DNA of 64,000 bases from Symbiodinium natans (GCA_905221605.1 CAJNDS010000241.1:1-64000); one strand, 5' to 3'. Counted from the first letter of the stretch, positions 10,892-21,688 are shown. Numbers and translations: made by a program. Notes: generated by a model not told the origin, from the sequence alone.

Positions 10892-11670
10892 AGCTCCTGC
10901 GTGCGTCAGGATTCTTGACAGGCAAAGACATGTTCCCGGATGACCTTCGTCTCGCCCTGGATGTGGATGGGCGAAACTTGTCGGTTTTGGGCTCGAGCAG
11001 GGCGCCCGAGCTCAAAGGTGGGTTCCGGAAGGTGTACCATCTGAAGGGTGAGGAGCCAGCTGCCAACCTGGTGTTAAAGCTCGCTGGATGTGACGCCGAC
11101 AATGTCAATGAAGTTCGAAGCGCTACTGCGTGTCCGGCGGCCTTTGCTCGCATCTTCGACAGCGGCTCCATTTGGGTGTCCCTTGGAGAGAAAGGTTTGT
11201 GCCAGGCGCATTATGTTGTTGCGGAACGCGCGATCCCGTTGACCGCTTTGTTGGAGGGCCCAGCTCTGCCTCCCGCAGCATGCACTTCTCTGGCTCTCCA
11301 ATGTTGTCGGGTTGTGCTTCAGGCCACCCTTGCTGGCATCAAGTGCCGGGACCTTGGACAGAAACAGTGGGGCCTCAGGGTCCCACCAGGTTTCAACTTG
11401 CATGATGAGGTTTCCTTGCAGCAGGTGCGCAACAGCTTGGTGGGAGAGGGTTTCACCCTCATCATCCTTGATGCCAATTGCTGCATCCCGGTGCCCCAGG
11501 CGATCCTTTTGGGGCCACGTAAAATGGCTTCCTACTGGGCCCTCCTAACAAGGCTAGTGGGTCCCTCCGCTAGTGAGCGGCTCCAAATGTTTCTCCGTGC
11601 TCATAACTTCAATGCCCGCAGTTGTCTTTCCGCTTTGACGCGCGATCACGTTACGGGGCCTTGTTCCTGA
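10795..11670 (+). pseudogene. Protein-kinase-like domain segment of the broken gene
   Basis: The frame encodes GGFRKVYHL (like a degenerate glycine loop), LVLKLAG (where the ATP-binding Lys sits), a following Glu (NEV), a hinge-like VVAERAIPLTALL, CRDLGQKQWGL in place of HRD...N, and IILDANC in place of DFG. The order fits a kinase fold, with catalytic motifs altered, so a pseudokinase is likely. The frame is open for 291 codons and ends at 11670. With the two upstream frames it forms one ancestral product of about 900 residues broken by two frameshifts. The alternative is three unrelated ORFs, which the motif order makes less likely. Confidence 0.5.
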
Positions 11671-11680
11671 GCCGTGCCCA

Positions 11681-11872
11681 TTGCAAATGTGTTTTGCATT
11701 GTCTGCAACCCATATCCGATGATCGTCATGATGTTGCCTCGAAACACAGGCAGAGCCAAGCTGGTGATGCGGACGCGTTGCAAATGTGTTTTGCAATATC
11801 TGCAACCCATATCAGATGGAAGTCGCGATGTTGCCTCGAAAGCAAGGCTGACCCGGACTAATGATGAGGATG
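11681..11872. repeat. Two tandem copies of a 97 bp repeat
   Basis: Copies start with TTGCAAATGTGTTTTGCA at 11681 and 11778, sharing CTGCAACCCATATC and GATGTTGCCTCGAAA. A third copy begins and breaks off at about 11873 (TTTGCAAAGC). The copies have diverged by several substitutions. No coding role is seen. Confidence 0.8.
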
Positions 11873-13602
11873 CGGTTTGCAAAGCAAGAAAAGACATGAG
11901 CTTGCGCTCACACATGTATTGTATGTTACAATTGCATGAGACGAGCAATGTCTGCTCAGCCAAGGGCTATGAGGGTCTCATGAAGTGGCACATGGTGCCT
12001 TTGTATGAGCCAAGGGGCTGTCATACAACATGGCCATGGTGCCAGATATGTCCATTGGACTATTGATGCTTATGCAAGGATGCAGGCTCAAAGCCATGAT
12101 CATGAGCGCATGACTTTCTGTAAACACTGACTGCTTGTGATGTTTGGTAGCCTCCTTGTGGATTCATGCCTGTAGAGCCATGTGGTTTGAAAAACAGTGC
12201 CATGCTGTCTAAAGTGGTAGTGCATGCCTTGTCTGTTGTGTCCGAGGCGACCGTGGCATCCTGGTCAACGTGCTAAACGTCCACCTGAAGACCCTTGTGA
12301 CGGAAGCAATGTTTTGGCGCACCGCCCAAGCCTTCCACACTCAGGTCCACCTTCCTGCGCCAGTGGCCAGTTTGTCCGTTGTGGAACCAAGCAGAGGACC
12401 GTTGTTTTGCAGCCATGATGCCATTCCCTTGGTGCACCCAGTGCTAGTCCCTGCCTTCAGCCAAGCTTCCCAGTTCCGGGATGACGAGCCATCCGCCAAG
12501 TGACGTAACTAATCCTGGTAAGACGCTCACCCATACATGGTCTCGCTGGACGGTCGCGTCCGTGGCCGCGAATGATGTTGCCCGCGAGGCCAGTAGTGGT
12601 GCTCCAACGGCATTGCAATTAGCCCTAAAGGGTTCTTGTGCAGTGCTTCCGTGTTTCGCTCGGTTGTCCTGTGCTGTGTGGAATCCCCATGCTCTGCTCC
12701 AGTGCTCCTCCTGCAGGCCTTGCGTACATGTGCGGAAGTGTTGTGCCACCTGGCCCTAGTGGGCGCGTGTAGCTCTGGTACCCATCATTCCGTGGTTACG
12801 TGCCACTCGACGACTGCCTTAGTTAGGCCTACCTCTTGCGGCCAGTACACCAAGGGCTTTCCCTTTCGATGATCACTCCTTAAGTTATGTAAGCAGTTCC
12901 CTCGCCTGTTAACGCCACAGTGTTGGGCATGTTCCGTGTGTGGTGCAGCATAGCTCAGGCAAGGTCACAGGCTTGCTGCACCCCAGGGGTGCAGCAGCAT
13001 GGCTCAGATGAGCCCCGGGCTTGTTGCACCCAATCCCCCGGGACACCTTTGCCGGTCAGATGCTGCCCTGGCCTCAGAGCCTATGCACCTCCTCTCCGTG
13101 TGGTACCTGAACGGAAATGCACTTTGGCTCGCCTCGCGTGGTCACGTACTTAGGCTGCCGCCAGCCAATAGTCCTTGCTTTAAGGTCCGCGACGGACGCT
13201 GGGTCACTGGTCCTGGCCTTTCAGACGAGTCATCTTATGCTCCTGCATTCTGTGTGATGTATGACTGGCTCCTTGCGCGTGGCTGGGGCCACGTAGCTGT
13301 CCCAATGAAAGGACCTGGGGGCGTGACTTGCACATCATATGCCAAGGCCTGTGCCGGCCTCCCACACGTGGCAGCTGCTGGGCTCGTGTCGCGTGCGAGA
13401 CGGTCATATGCCTGAGCCTCACCCTAAGAAGCCCCTGTGGTCTGGCGGCTATTACGTCAGCCTCGCCCGCTGACGCTCACGACCCACTTCCCAGCAGTCA
13501 CCCTGTCTGTCGTGACAAGACTTTGGACATGGTCCTGCACGCCCCTGCAATAACTCACCATGTGTGGTGCAATGACAGGGCCCGCTTGGATCCTGTGCCC
13601 TG
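11873..13602. other. GC-rich stretch without a recognised gene
   Basis: Several frames are open for 60-140 codons but overlap each other on both strands and show no known motif. Their length is expected from the base composition. A GCACCCCAGGGGTGC palindrome lies near 12980. No RNA gene was recognised. Confidence 0.4.
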
Positions 13603-13683
13603 TCTGTGGGCCCTTGGCCGCTGACTCCCCTGTCTCAGCTTTCCCCACTGACCCTGCTGGTCAGTTGGTTCTTCGCTGCCAAG

Positions 13684-13950
13684 ATGCTCTCCGCGGTTAA
13701 GTGGGGAGGTTTTGTGGTTTTGGTTTGCACAACTGTGGCGGCTGCTGTTTTTGGAGGTCTTGTGGGCACAACTGTGGTGGCTGTTGCTTTCGGCACAGCA
13801 GTGGTGGCTGCTGTTTGGGGAGGTTTTGTGGTTTTGGTTTGCACAACTGTGGCGGCTGCTGTTTTTGGAGGTCTTGTGGGCACAACTGTGGTGGCTGTTG
13901 CTTTCGGCACAGCAGTGGTGGCTGCTGTTTCCGGTTACCTTGTGTGGTAG
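13684..13950 (+). CDS. Small hydrophobic ORF with a duplicated 38-residue unit (doubtful gene)
   Basis: An 88-codon ORF starts at ATG 13684 and encodes almost only Val, Ala, Gly, Phe and Thr. It consists of two identical 38-residue blocks starting WGGFVVLV, each with two possible membrane segments. The repeat is 114 bp long, a multiple of three, so all three forward frames and two reverse frames stay open through both copies. That makes any single frame weak evidence of a gene. No homologue is recognised. It may be only a tandem duplication of non-coding DNA. Confidence 0.25.
   Translation: MLSAVKWGGFVVLVCTTVAAAVFGGLVGTTVVAVAFGTAVVAAVWGGFVVLVCTTVAAAVFGGLVGTTVVAVAFGTAVVAAVSGYLVW
13703..13930. 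repeat. Perfect tandem duplication of 114 bp
   Basis: Two head-to-tail copies of a 114 bp unit begin GGGGAGGTTTTGTGG at 13703 and 13817 with no noticed difference. Inside each copy is a shorter internal echo (GGCGGCTGCTG / GGTGGCTGTTG). The identity implies a recent event. Confidence 0.9.
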
Positions 13951-15812
13951 CTGGTGTCGCTGTAAGTGCGCCCGTTAGGAGCGCCCGAGGTTTGTGAACA
14001 ATGGTTTGGTTAGGTGGTCGCCGGGTCTCCTGGATGATCTGGGCGCCCGTACGTCTAAGTCCTTAGCTTCCGGGTGACGCTCGCCGGGTCTCCCGACCCG
14101 ACGCATAGCTTGCGGGTCTCTTGACCTGATGCATGGCTTGCTCTCCTCGGGCCTGTTTTGGGTGGCCTGCGGGACTAGTGGACCGAACGCCTGGCGTGCT
14201 CTCACTATATCTTGGTATACGGTTGGCGCCCGCCGGGTCCACTGGACCAAATGCTTGGTTCGCATGTGGCTTGGCCGTACCTCTGAGCCTCTAGGGCACG
14301 GGTAGTGTTCTCCGGCCTTCTGACCTGATGCAGGACCGAATCTCCCTGTGCCTCGTGAGTTTGCCCATGGCCGTGTTTCCCCGTGCCTTGTTTGACTTGC
14401 CACGCGGGTCCCGTTAACCTGACGCCGGACGGGCCCTTCCTGAGTCTTGTTATGCGGTTGACGCTCGACTCGTCTACTCAACCTATCGCCTCGCGATTCG
14501 CTCAGCTGGGTCGCCCCTCCCCTTTGCTCTCTTTGCAATGGATGCATGGACGGTGGAGTTTCAGGTGTGCGACCCTGTGAAAGTTGGGATACGCTGTGCC
14601 CTTCATGATGCCACAGGATCGGGATCAATGTGCCACGTGTCCTGGAGTGTCAAGGCCGGGAGTGTGTTTCGAGGGCCGAGCTCTGCCCTGGAATTTTGTC
14701 TTTTGCGTGTCCGTAATGACAAAATTGGTTTGCATATAAGGTTCCGGCTGGTGCTGATGCGGGACGCCCCCCGAGAGCCCGTGAGGGAGGGGGGTGGTAC
14801 TCGGCCAATCGGTTTGAGGCCATGTCAACTTTGTGCCCCGGCTCAGTATACGGGTCGGCTCCCGGGAATGTGTGGAATTATGCCTGGCGATAGAGTTGGC
14901 TCGTTCACCCCCCCCTTTAGTCAAGTGTGGGTTCCGCCACACTGGAGGCTGTGTTTGTGTCGGGCTGTGTGATGACCAATGTTTTGAGTGGTTTAGCTCA
15001 CTTTGACCGAGGTGGGTTTTCGTCGATTCCATTGCATGCACAACCTTGGTTTGTGGTACGTTGCCCGGCCAAGTACAGTGATGCTGACAAGGGCGCTGGC
15101 AGAATGACTGTTTACGGAGCACACAGTGCGGTCCAGGGTGCCTTGACAAGTTCTCGCCAAGGAAAGGGCTATCCTGGTCCCAATCTCGAATGGCATGGTG
15201 GTCCAGTCTTAAGGGTAGTACCCTGTGACCCACACATCCCATGATGGGAGGGCAGGGCAACGCCCGTATTCTTGGTTACCTGATGGAACGGCGGAACCGG
15301 GCTACGCCTGGGGTTTGGGCCTCCGACATAAAGAGTGAGCAGTGAGGGCACCCTGGCCCGATTCCTAACAGTGTCGTGGCACGGAAGCCTTGTGTATGAC
15401 CTGGACTCTGCCCCTCTCGACGCCAATGTGTGGGGATCTCCCCGATGATCAAAAGTTGTGCTCCGCTACGATGCTAGCGACCTTGACATGGGGGATGGGT
15501 GAAGGAAACACAGCTGTGTTTCCCCACCCCGTGCTCAACGCCGGGTGGTCGCGCAATTATCCGTTGGGACCTCGCGTGGTTACGACTGCTGTGGGTCGGT
15601 CATAAGGCCACACCTGTAAGGAGGTTCGACCAGGGTGATTGCGAGGCCGTACCTCTGGCCTGGTGCTTCGTCGGTCGAGATAAGTGCCTTAAAGGAGGAA
15701 CAGCGTGGTTGCCTCAATTACTCGTAACAAACGTTTGGGGTTGCGAATGTCTTGGATCTGGGCTCCAAACTGCCTTGCTCTCGACGGAGTCCACCACAAT
15801 CGTTCGGTTAAA
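13951..15812. other. No gene recognised; degenerate GC-rich motifs
   Basis: Around 14010-14480 the sequence repeats variants of GCGGGTCT...GACC...GATGC...TGGC at irregular spacing. Long open frames on the - strand (13975-14628, 14625-15260) are Arg/Pro/His-rich with no motif and are probably fortuitous. No structural RNA was recognised. Confidence 0.4.
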
Positions 15813-16026
15813 AGGGGGGATTTGACGTGTCTTGCAGTTAGGGATGCGTGTGCCCTCTGCTAGGCGTATGCACTGACACAATGTGCATCGACCTTTCGAT
15901 AATGATCCTTGATTCGCCCACTGATGAAAAGAAGGGAGGCACGGAACTGCAAGGGTGCGAGCTTTGCCAGGGTCCTTTGTTCAGGCTGTGCTTTTGGGTT
16001 CAAACCATTTTGGCACAAGCGATAAG
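15813..16026. repeat. Direct repeat of 214 bp, left copy
   Basis: This 214 bp segment, from AGGGGGGATTTGACG to ACAAGCGATAAG, is repeated at 16622-16835, offset by 809 bp, with no difference noticed. The 595 bp between the copies and the left copy together could be a tandem duplication, or the copies could be terminal repeats of a small element. The ends are not TG...CA, which argues against an LTR. Confidence 0.9.
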
Positions 16027-16386
16027 CTTACTGTTCGCGAGCGAATTGTGTTTTATCGCTTGCTTCCAATAATGCCTTGCGAAAATACGGAATGCCGTTT
16101 GTTCGCTGTTTGAAGCCAAAAGTTATTTTGATGCTTTGAATTTTACATGTCCAACACTTGCCTGTCGCATGGCCTGCATGTCTCCGTGGTCAGCGAATGC
16201 AAAGTGGTAGCGACTATCGGCAACTTGTTGTGATGTGCCTTGGTGAGCAACCTGCCATGATATTTGGATGCAACATTACGGGTAATGTGGCTGTCTTATG
16301 TGTGTTCCTTGAAGTGCAGCACTGGCTCATTGCACCGTGCGAAAAATTTGTCCCACCCGGCCCGCCCTGGGCATACGGTGCAGGGT

Positions 16387-16558
16387 GCAGGGCCCGCTCC
16401 GGCGGCCGCAACTCCCTGCCTGCACCGATGTCGCATGTTTTTGCACTGTGCCACGCCGCCCTTGGGCAGCCTTGCGTGTTTGGAGCTGTGGGCACCCGCC
16501 CACCCCTCCCAATGCTCAAAGGCAGGGCCCGCTCCGGCGGCCGCAACTCCCTGCCTGC
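16387..16558. repeat. Pair of 37 bp direct repeats with inverted ends
   Basis: The 37 bp segment GCAGGGCCCGCTCC...CTCCCTGCCTGC occurs at 16387-16423 and 16522-16558. Each copy begins GCAGGG and has CCCTGC near its end, so each can fold on itself. Both lie inside the interval between the 214 bp direct repeats. Confidence 0.85.
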
Positions 16559-16621
16559 CATCCTGGCTAGAGTTGTACAGTTTCTCCGCCCTCAAAGGGG
16601 GCTTTGCAGTGTTTTCTCGTT

Positions 16622-16835
16622 AGGGGGGATTTGACGTGTCTTGCAGTTAGGGATGCGTGTGCCCTCTGCTAGGCGTATGCACTGACACAATGTGCATCGA
16701 CCTTTCGATAATGATCCTTGATTCGCCCACTGATGAAAAGAAGGGAGGCACGGAACTGCAAGGGTGCGAGCTTTGCCAGGGTCCTTTGTTCAGGCTGTGC
16801 TTTTGGGTTCAAACCATTTTGGCACAAGCGATAAG
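16622..16835. repeat. Direct repeat of 214 bp, right copy
   Basis: Identical to 15813-16026. After it the sequence diverges at once (AAAAGGAATGG against CTTACTG), giving a sharp boundary. The region from here to 17589 holds a frame of about 130 codons rich in Lys and Ser that was not recognised. Confidence 0.9.
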
Positions 16836-17649
16836 AAAAGGAATGGAACGGGCGTTCCCAACTTTAAACGGTTAACAAAGAAAAAGAGAACGGGCGTTTC
16901 AATCTCAGAAGATTGTTTTGGAGTGACAGGACAGCTGAGGGCTCAGTTGACGTCACTTTGGAAGGTTGGAAGCGGGCATACCCAACAGTCAGTGTGCACA
17001 AGACAAAGACTAAAGGGCAAACCAAGCTTGCGGTGTTGAAACAGCTGAAATCCAAAGCCAAGCTCTGGATTCTTCTTGCAAGCGGGCGCTCACAAGGAAC
17101 TGCACAATGGTCAGGGGGAGCACAAAGCAAACACAGCACCAAGCACACCTACGGCAGGCTTTGCTTTGATGTTTTTCTTCATCTTGCTATAGCCAAATAT
17201 GGCAATGCTGCTAGCCTGCCAGTTAAGCTGCAGTCTTGCGGTGCTTTTCTGCAAACAGAAGAATGAAGCTTCGCAACTTTAGGTTGGACTGGATTTGGGT
17301 GGTTTGGCTGGGTCGTTTCTGCCAATTTGCAACTCCAAAATTTAGATCGAAGAATCTTAGCAATTCTGGCTTTGTGTGTAAGCTGTGGAGAAACAAGTGG
17401 AACTCCAGCAGTTCTAAAGGTCTGAAGGCCTGGCTTTGCTTGGAACCTTACTTGCAGGTAGCGGGCCCCTCTGGGCAGTCTGGAGGATGGCTTTCCTGGT
17501 AGCTTAACCACCTTGAGCCCTTGAGTGTTTAGAAGTGTTTGAGAAGTGTTTTGAGAAGTGTTTAGAAGTTTTTTTTGGTGGGTGCAACCTCTGGAGCGGT
17601 TAAAATTGCTTCTTCGAAGAACGTGACCTCTGGAGCGGCATTTTTTTCC

Positions 17650-18300
17650 AACTTTCAGATCTTGCATTTTTTCCTTACTTTAGAATTTCAAGCTTAAAAA
17701 CAAACAACGTCCAGACCCAACATAGCATTTTGAAACAACCAAAAAACAAACACTTTAACACCAGAAATGTTAAAACCAGGAAGTTTAAACCAGAAAATAC
17801 TTGTCTACTACTGGTTAAAAGCAATAATTGTGCACCGAAATCATAAATCAACCAGAAACATAAATTTTGAACCAGATTATGCCAGAAACATTTCTTTAAT
17901 TTTAAGAATGCTTCTTCATTAAACCAGTGTGATTCACAAGAAACCCAAAAAACATTTTTCAAAACCAAACTATGGCTTAAAACAAAACAAAACAACAAAC
18001 GAAGGCTTTCCACTTTTAATTTTAGAAAATTGTTTTAAGGATTCTGCAGTTATTTGGATTTCTTTGATCGGTTGACTTCTTTTCATATCTTTGCTTATTT
18101 TTAATTGTTTTTGGCAAGAAAGAGAATTGATTTCTGTGCTTTTAAAAATTTTGAAAACTGTGTCTGTCCTTCACATTGGCTGAAAAAGGTAACAGTCGCC
18201 TTCTTTTGGCCGATGTGGGGAGGGAGAGAAGTGACCTTGCAGAGAAGGAGAGTTGGGTTTGTGGGAACGCTGCTCATTTTTTTTGACAAATGCTTCTGCA
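17650..18300. other. AT-rich block with repeated AACCAGA motif
   Basis: Composition shifts sharply to AT-rich compared with the neighbourhood. The motif AACCAGA and variants recur about six times between 17770 and 17930. A - strand frame here is almost only Phe, Leu, Cys and Ser and is a composition artefact. The block may be the 5' non-coding part of the transposon. Confidence 0.5.
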
Positions 18301-18661
18301 ATGGCACGAACTCCAACGGTAGAATCAGAATCTGCTGGACATGACCCAAGGATGCGTGTACAAGAGCCTGCATCCAGCTCTGATGTGCGCCTCCAAGAAC
18401 CCTACACGTTCCAGCTGCAGGTAAGTCCAGACCGAAAAAAGCGTCGTCAAGTTAAGACTGAACCCGTTTGGATGCACGGTTTTTGCTTGCAGAATTGTTT
18501 ACATGCAGTTTGAGAAGTTTGACCGTTCCGTCAGCAGGAACATGCAAGTGCTGGAGCAAAGAGTCCAGCATGGAAGCGGAGCATTGCTTTTGGCAATGCA
18601 AGACTTGTCGCAAGACATTGTCAGTCGGGATTCAGACTTGTTTGGTGCCCGTGTTGCCTAA
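18301..18661 (+). CDS. Two-exon small protein, possible coiled coil, unrecognised
   Basis: Exon 1 (18301-18420) starts MARTPTVESES and ends at the consensus donor CAG|GTAAGT. An acceptor at 18508 (ACATGCAG) joins it in phase to exon 2 (18509-18661), giving a 90-residue protein that stops at TAA. The second half has heptad-like spacing (FEKFDRSVSRNMQVLEQRV, MQDLSQDIV) and may form a coiled coil. It may instead be the N-terminus of the transposase gene downstream, with another intron near the stop. A different frame gives a Cys pair that looks like a zinc ribbon, but the splice phase favours this reading. Confidence 0.45.
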
Positions 18662-18939
18662 GGTCAATCGCAGGTGCTCTTTGGATTTTCGTTTCAAGCC
18701 TCCATTTGTTGCCAGATCATGCAAGCTTGTTGCTTGGAATCGGAAACCGAGCAATCCGCAGCATGTTTGACAAAATTTGCTGTATTTTGTCCCTTTGATT
18801 CGCTTATGTTGAACTTGATAAGATTTCTTTTTCGCTCCATCGGTCGCCAACACGGAATTGTTTGGTTGCGGTATTTAGCTGTCGTGGATTGGTGTGGATC
18901 CAACGTCTTCCGTATAGGATCAGTGCCGCTGGACAAGGG

Positions 18940-19554
18940 GGCGGAGGGCCCATTTCTGAACAAGAAATGGATGAGGCGCTGCTTCTTTCTTCGGATCAGC
19001 CGGTGCTTGCGAAAGGCTGCGTCTGTCACACAGATGGCGCAAAAGCCTACCGCAATTTGGCTGCTCCTTTGTACGACGGCTCATTACTGGCTTACGAACA
19101 CTTGAAACTAGGACACACCAGTGTGAAGCATAAACCTCCGCACCCAGAGTTCACAAAACGGATTGAAACTCGGGTGTGGCAAGGTGACGAGTTCCAAAAC
19201 GAAATTCGCTGGGGGGGCACACAGAAGCTCGACGGCTTTTTTGCAGGGTTTCGTCGCTGTGTCGGCAAAAAACCGTTCAACACGGCGGGAGACTCCCTTC
19301 GAGCCGCTGCGCGCATGGAAAAATTGATGCATCGGCAGGTCCGTTTGTTCCAGTTTAAGTACTGGTTTCACGGACACGACCCTTTGCTCATTTTTGGGAA
19401 AATGCGGCAAGTGGAGCGAGAAGCTGATGGTGCTCTCACGTGGGCCTCGCTTGAGAACTTTAAACTCACTTCCCGTGAGCCCGCAAATGGACAGTGCCAC
19501 GAAGATGCTGGCAGTGCGAGTGCACAGAGTGAGTTGTTTTTTGATGACAATTAG
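18940..19554 (+). pseudogene. ISXO2-like transposase domain
   Basis: The frame reads CHTDGAKAYR (Asp at 19033-19035), then LGHTSVKHKPPHPEF and IRWGGTQKLDGFFAGFRR (19204-19257). This is the order of the ISXO2-like domain: a second catalytic Asp, a His-rich strand and a final N/G-T-x-x-[ED]-G motif before a basic helix. The first acidic residue, normally in a DE motif further upstream, could not be placed because the frame is unclear before about 18940. The C-terminal tail is Ser/Glu-rich and ends at TAG 19554. The gene is either spliced or broken; the domain assignment is fairly sure, the activity doubtful. Confidence 0.6.
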
Positions 19555-19730
19555 AAACCAATGGAACCAAAGCCCGCCTGCTTGCGCCAAAAAAGGAAGA
19601 CCGGCTGTGTGGGTTTGGGTTTGTTTCGGCAGAGTTGCTTGTCCAGCTCAAGGCGGGTTGATAGTTGAGAGGTTGCTGCCTTTGGGTTTCCCTTTGTTGT
19701 TGATCGTCGAAAGGGTCAGGACTTCAGCTG

Positions 19731-19814
19731 CCAGGCGCCGTCTTTATTAGACGCGGCCTCTGAAGCGGCAGGTTGCCAGGCGCCGTCTTTATTAGACGCG
19801 GCCTCTGGAGCGGC
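19731..19814. repeat. Two tandem copies of a 45 bp repeat
   Basis: Copies of CCAGGCGCCGTCTTTATTAG...CCTCTGRAGCGGC start at 19731 and 19776. Each ends with a form of the CTCTGGAGCGG motif found at the transposon ends. Confidence 0.85.
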
Positions 19815-19901
19815 GGGTGCTTGGGCAGTCTTGGGGACGTGCTTGTGCTTCTGGAATAGGCTTCTGGCTTAAGGTGAAGGGCTCCGCCCGTTGCCGCTCC
19901 A

Positions 19902-19926
19902 GGCGCGCGCGCTTCGCGCGCGCGCC
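19902..19926. repeat. GC-only hairpin with TTC loop
   Basis: GGCGCGCGCGC and GCGCGCGCGCC form a perfect 11 bp stem around a three-base loop. The alternating CG purine/pyrimidine stretch could also adopt Z-form. It lies 20 bp from the right inverted end of the transposon. Confidence 0.85.
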
Positions 19927-19964
19927 TTCTTCTTTTTCTTTTAAAAAATTTTCACCGCTCCAGA

Positions 19965-21688
19965 TGCCGCGCCCGGCTGTTTTTTGAATCGGTTTTAACT
20001 TTAAAAAAGCTGCAAGCCTGCTCAGGTTGGCGGCAGGCCTCAAGTCTATCTGCGGGCCTGCGATCAACATTCGCTCAGCACGTCTATGCGCCTCCCACCA
20101 GAGATTTCCGCCGTCCTGCACGCATGCAGGTACCCGGAGGCCTGTCTTTTTGCATTAGGGGGGCAGGACGCCGCCCTCTTGATGCCGCAAGGGCCTAGCT
20201 TGCATCACCTGTCTGCTCGTCCCTACGTAGTCCAGCCGGGAGGTGGCCAGTGACTTGCAGATGGGTCAGCATAAAAGACCGTCCTGAAGGAAAGAGCAAA
20301 CTGGGCACCAGTCTGGAACTCAGCTGGCTGATCGCAGATACCTTCGGACACCAAATTTTTGATGATCCCCCCATCCGCTTTGTCTCTCAATATGCTAAAA
20401 TTATGCTGCAAATCAAGTCCTTACTGCGGTCGAGTTTGTAACTGCGGCGATTCGGCCTTTGCTTGTTTGTTCTAGATGTTGATCAAGAAGTCCCCACTGG
20501 CTAACCACCATGGGGCATTGCGGGTGCACCCTTCCCGTCCGGAAGGGTGTGCCCCCGGCCAACTTGTCCTCTCTTGTGACCATTTTTGATGACTGAAATT
20601 TGCTGAGCCAGCACTTTCGCTCTTGCTAGGCTGACATATACGACTGCAGCTCGCCAAGAGCATTACCGACCGGCTCTGCGCAAACAACTTTGAGATGGTG
20701 ATTTTGACTTTCTGGCATACTTCGCATTTTGCGACCTCTCTACGAGCTTGGTGCTGCAAGGATCCGCCCTTGAACTACAACGACGAGTTTGAGTTCTGAG
20801 CGCGTGGGGATTTTCTTGGCTTTTTCGCCCTTTCTTCTTGGTTTCCTTGTCTGCTTCGCTTGCTGGGTGGTGTGTTGTTGTTGCTTCGGTTGGTGGTGTT
20901 GTTCGTCTTTCTTGTTCTTCTTGCTTCTCACGGCGATCTGTTTCACACCTTGCTGCCTTGCCACGTCTGCTGCTCTCTACCACTGCTGCGCTGCTACTGC
21001 TGCTCTGCCACTCCGCTCTGCTCTATCACTGCTCACAGGAGAAGCAGCCGCTCTTTCGCTGCATGACCGTTTCTGCCTGCTTGGACTTGGCGTGGCAGAG
21101 ACACAGATGGGCTCAAGCATAGACCTGGCAGTGAACGCAGGCTCGTCAGCGCCTGTGTGCACCGTGGATTTGCCCCAAGAGGGCATCTCACCTTGGCCTT
21201 TTTTCCAGGTCCCCGGACTATGCTGTATTTGCCTTGTCAAGGCCTCCGGCAAGGTTGCCGGTGTGAAGAGTGTCGATGGGATAGCATTGAGGCCACAAGT
21301 CTTTTTCTCAAGCAACTCCGTCACGAAATGGTAATTCGGGCGAGATCCTCCTGCCGGCTGCCTGTGATCCCCGATCATAACGTCCAGCGCATGCCTTATG
21401 TGGTCCCCACTTGCTGAGCTTCATCCCTCAGGAGGATCTCGACATCCTTCAGCCTGTTTATTAGTGCAGAATATGGGAAGCTGAGGCGGGCGACGACTGT
21501 GCCATGCGTGGCCGCAACTAGCGTCCACTCCATGCGTCATGAGCGTCAAATGGGAGCTTATGTGTATCCTTCTCCTTGCTGGCCGGGACTCGCGCAATAC
21601 GGCTCCGGACGAAGCTGTGGCTCCCCGCGGTGCCTGTCCGCAGCTTCAACATAAGCCCGCACCGACTCATTACCGTGCCGTGTAAAGG
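19965..21688. other. No gene recognised
   Basis: A forward frame at about 20789-21334 is Leu/Phe/Cys/Trp-rich and the opposite strand frame at 20663-20983 is Lys/Glu/Thr-rich. The two are mirror images of one codon bias and neither has a known motif. The part from 21190 may belong to the retroelement relic that follows. Confidence 0.35.

Larger units (their letters stand above)
17590..19964 (+). mobile_element. Probable DNA transposon with ISXO2-like transposase relic
   Basis: An 18 bp sequence TCTGGAGCGGTTAAAATT at 17590-17607 faces an inverted copy with one mismatch at 19947-19964. Between them lie an AT-rich 0.7 kb block, a short two-exon gene and a region matching the ISXO2-like DDE transposase domain. 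Further copies of the core TCTGGAGCGG lie just inside the ends (17629, 19802 on +; near 19893 on -), as subterminal transposase-binding sites often do. No target-site duplication was found. ISXO2-like domains are known from bacterial IS1595-group elements and from eukaryotic genes and elements. Confidence 0.55.

Noticed and set aside
13975-15260. Two long - strand frames (about 210 codons each)
   Set aside because: Arg/Pro/His-rich with no domain, in GC-rich DNA where stops are rare, and each overlaps comparable + frames.
18500-18660. Zinc-ribbon-like Cys pair (HCFWQCKTCRKTLSV) before the transposase
   Set aside because: The splice junction 18420/18509 joins in a different frame with a more protein-like product, and the Cys-bearing frame has no in-phase start or acceptor.
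20663-20983. Lys/Glu/Thr-rich frame on the - strand
   Set aside because: It is the mirror of a Leu/Phe/Cys-rich + frame with no start context, motif or splice signal; composition explains both.
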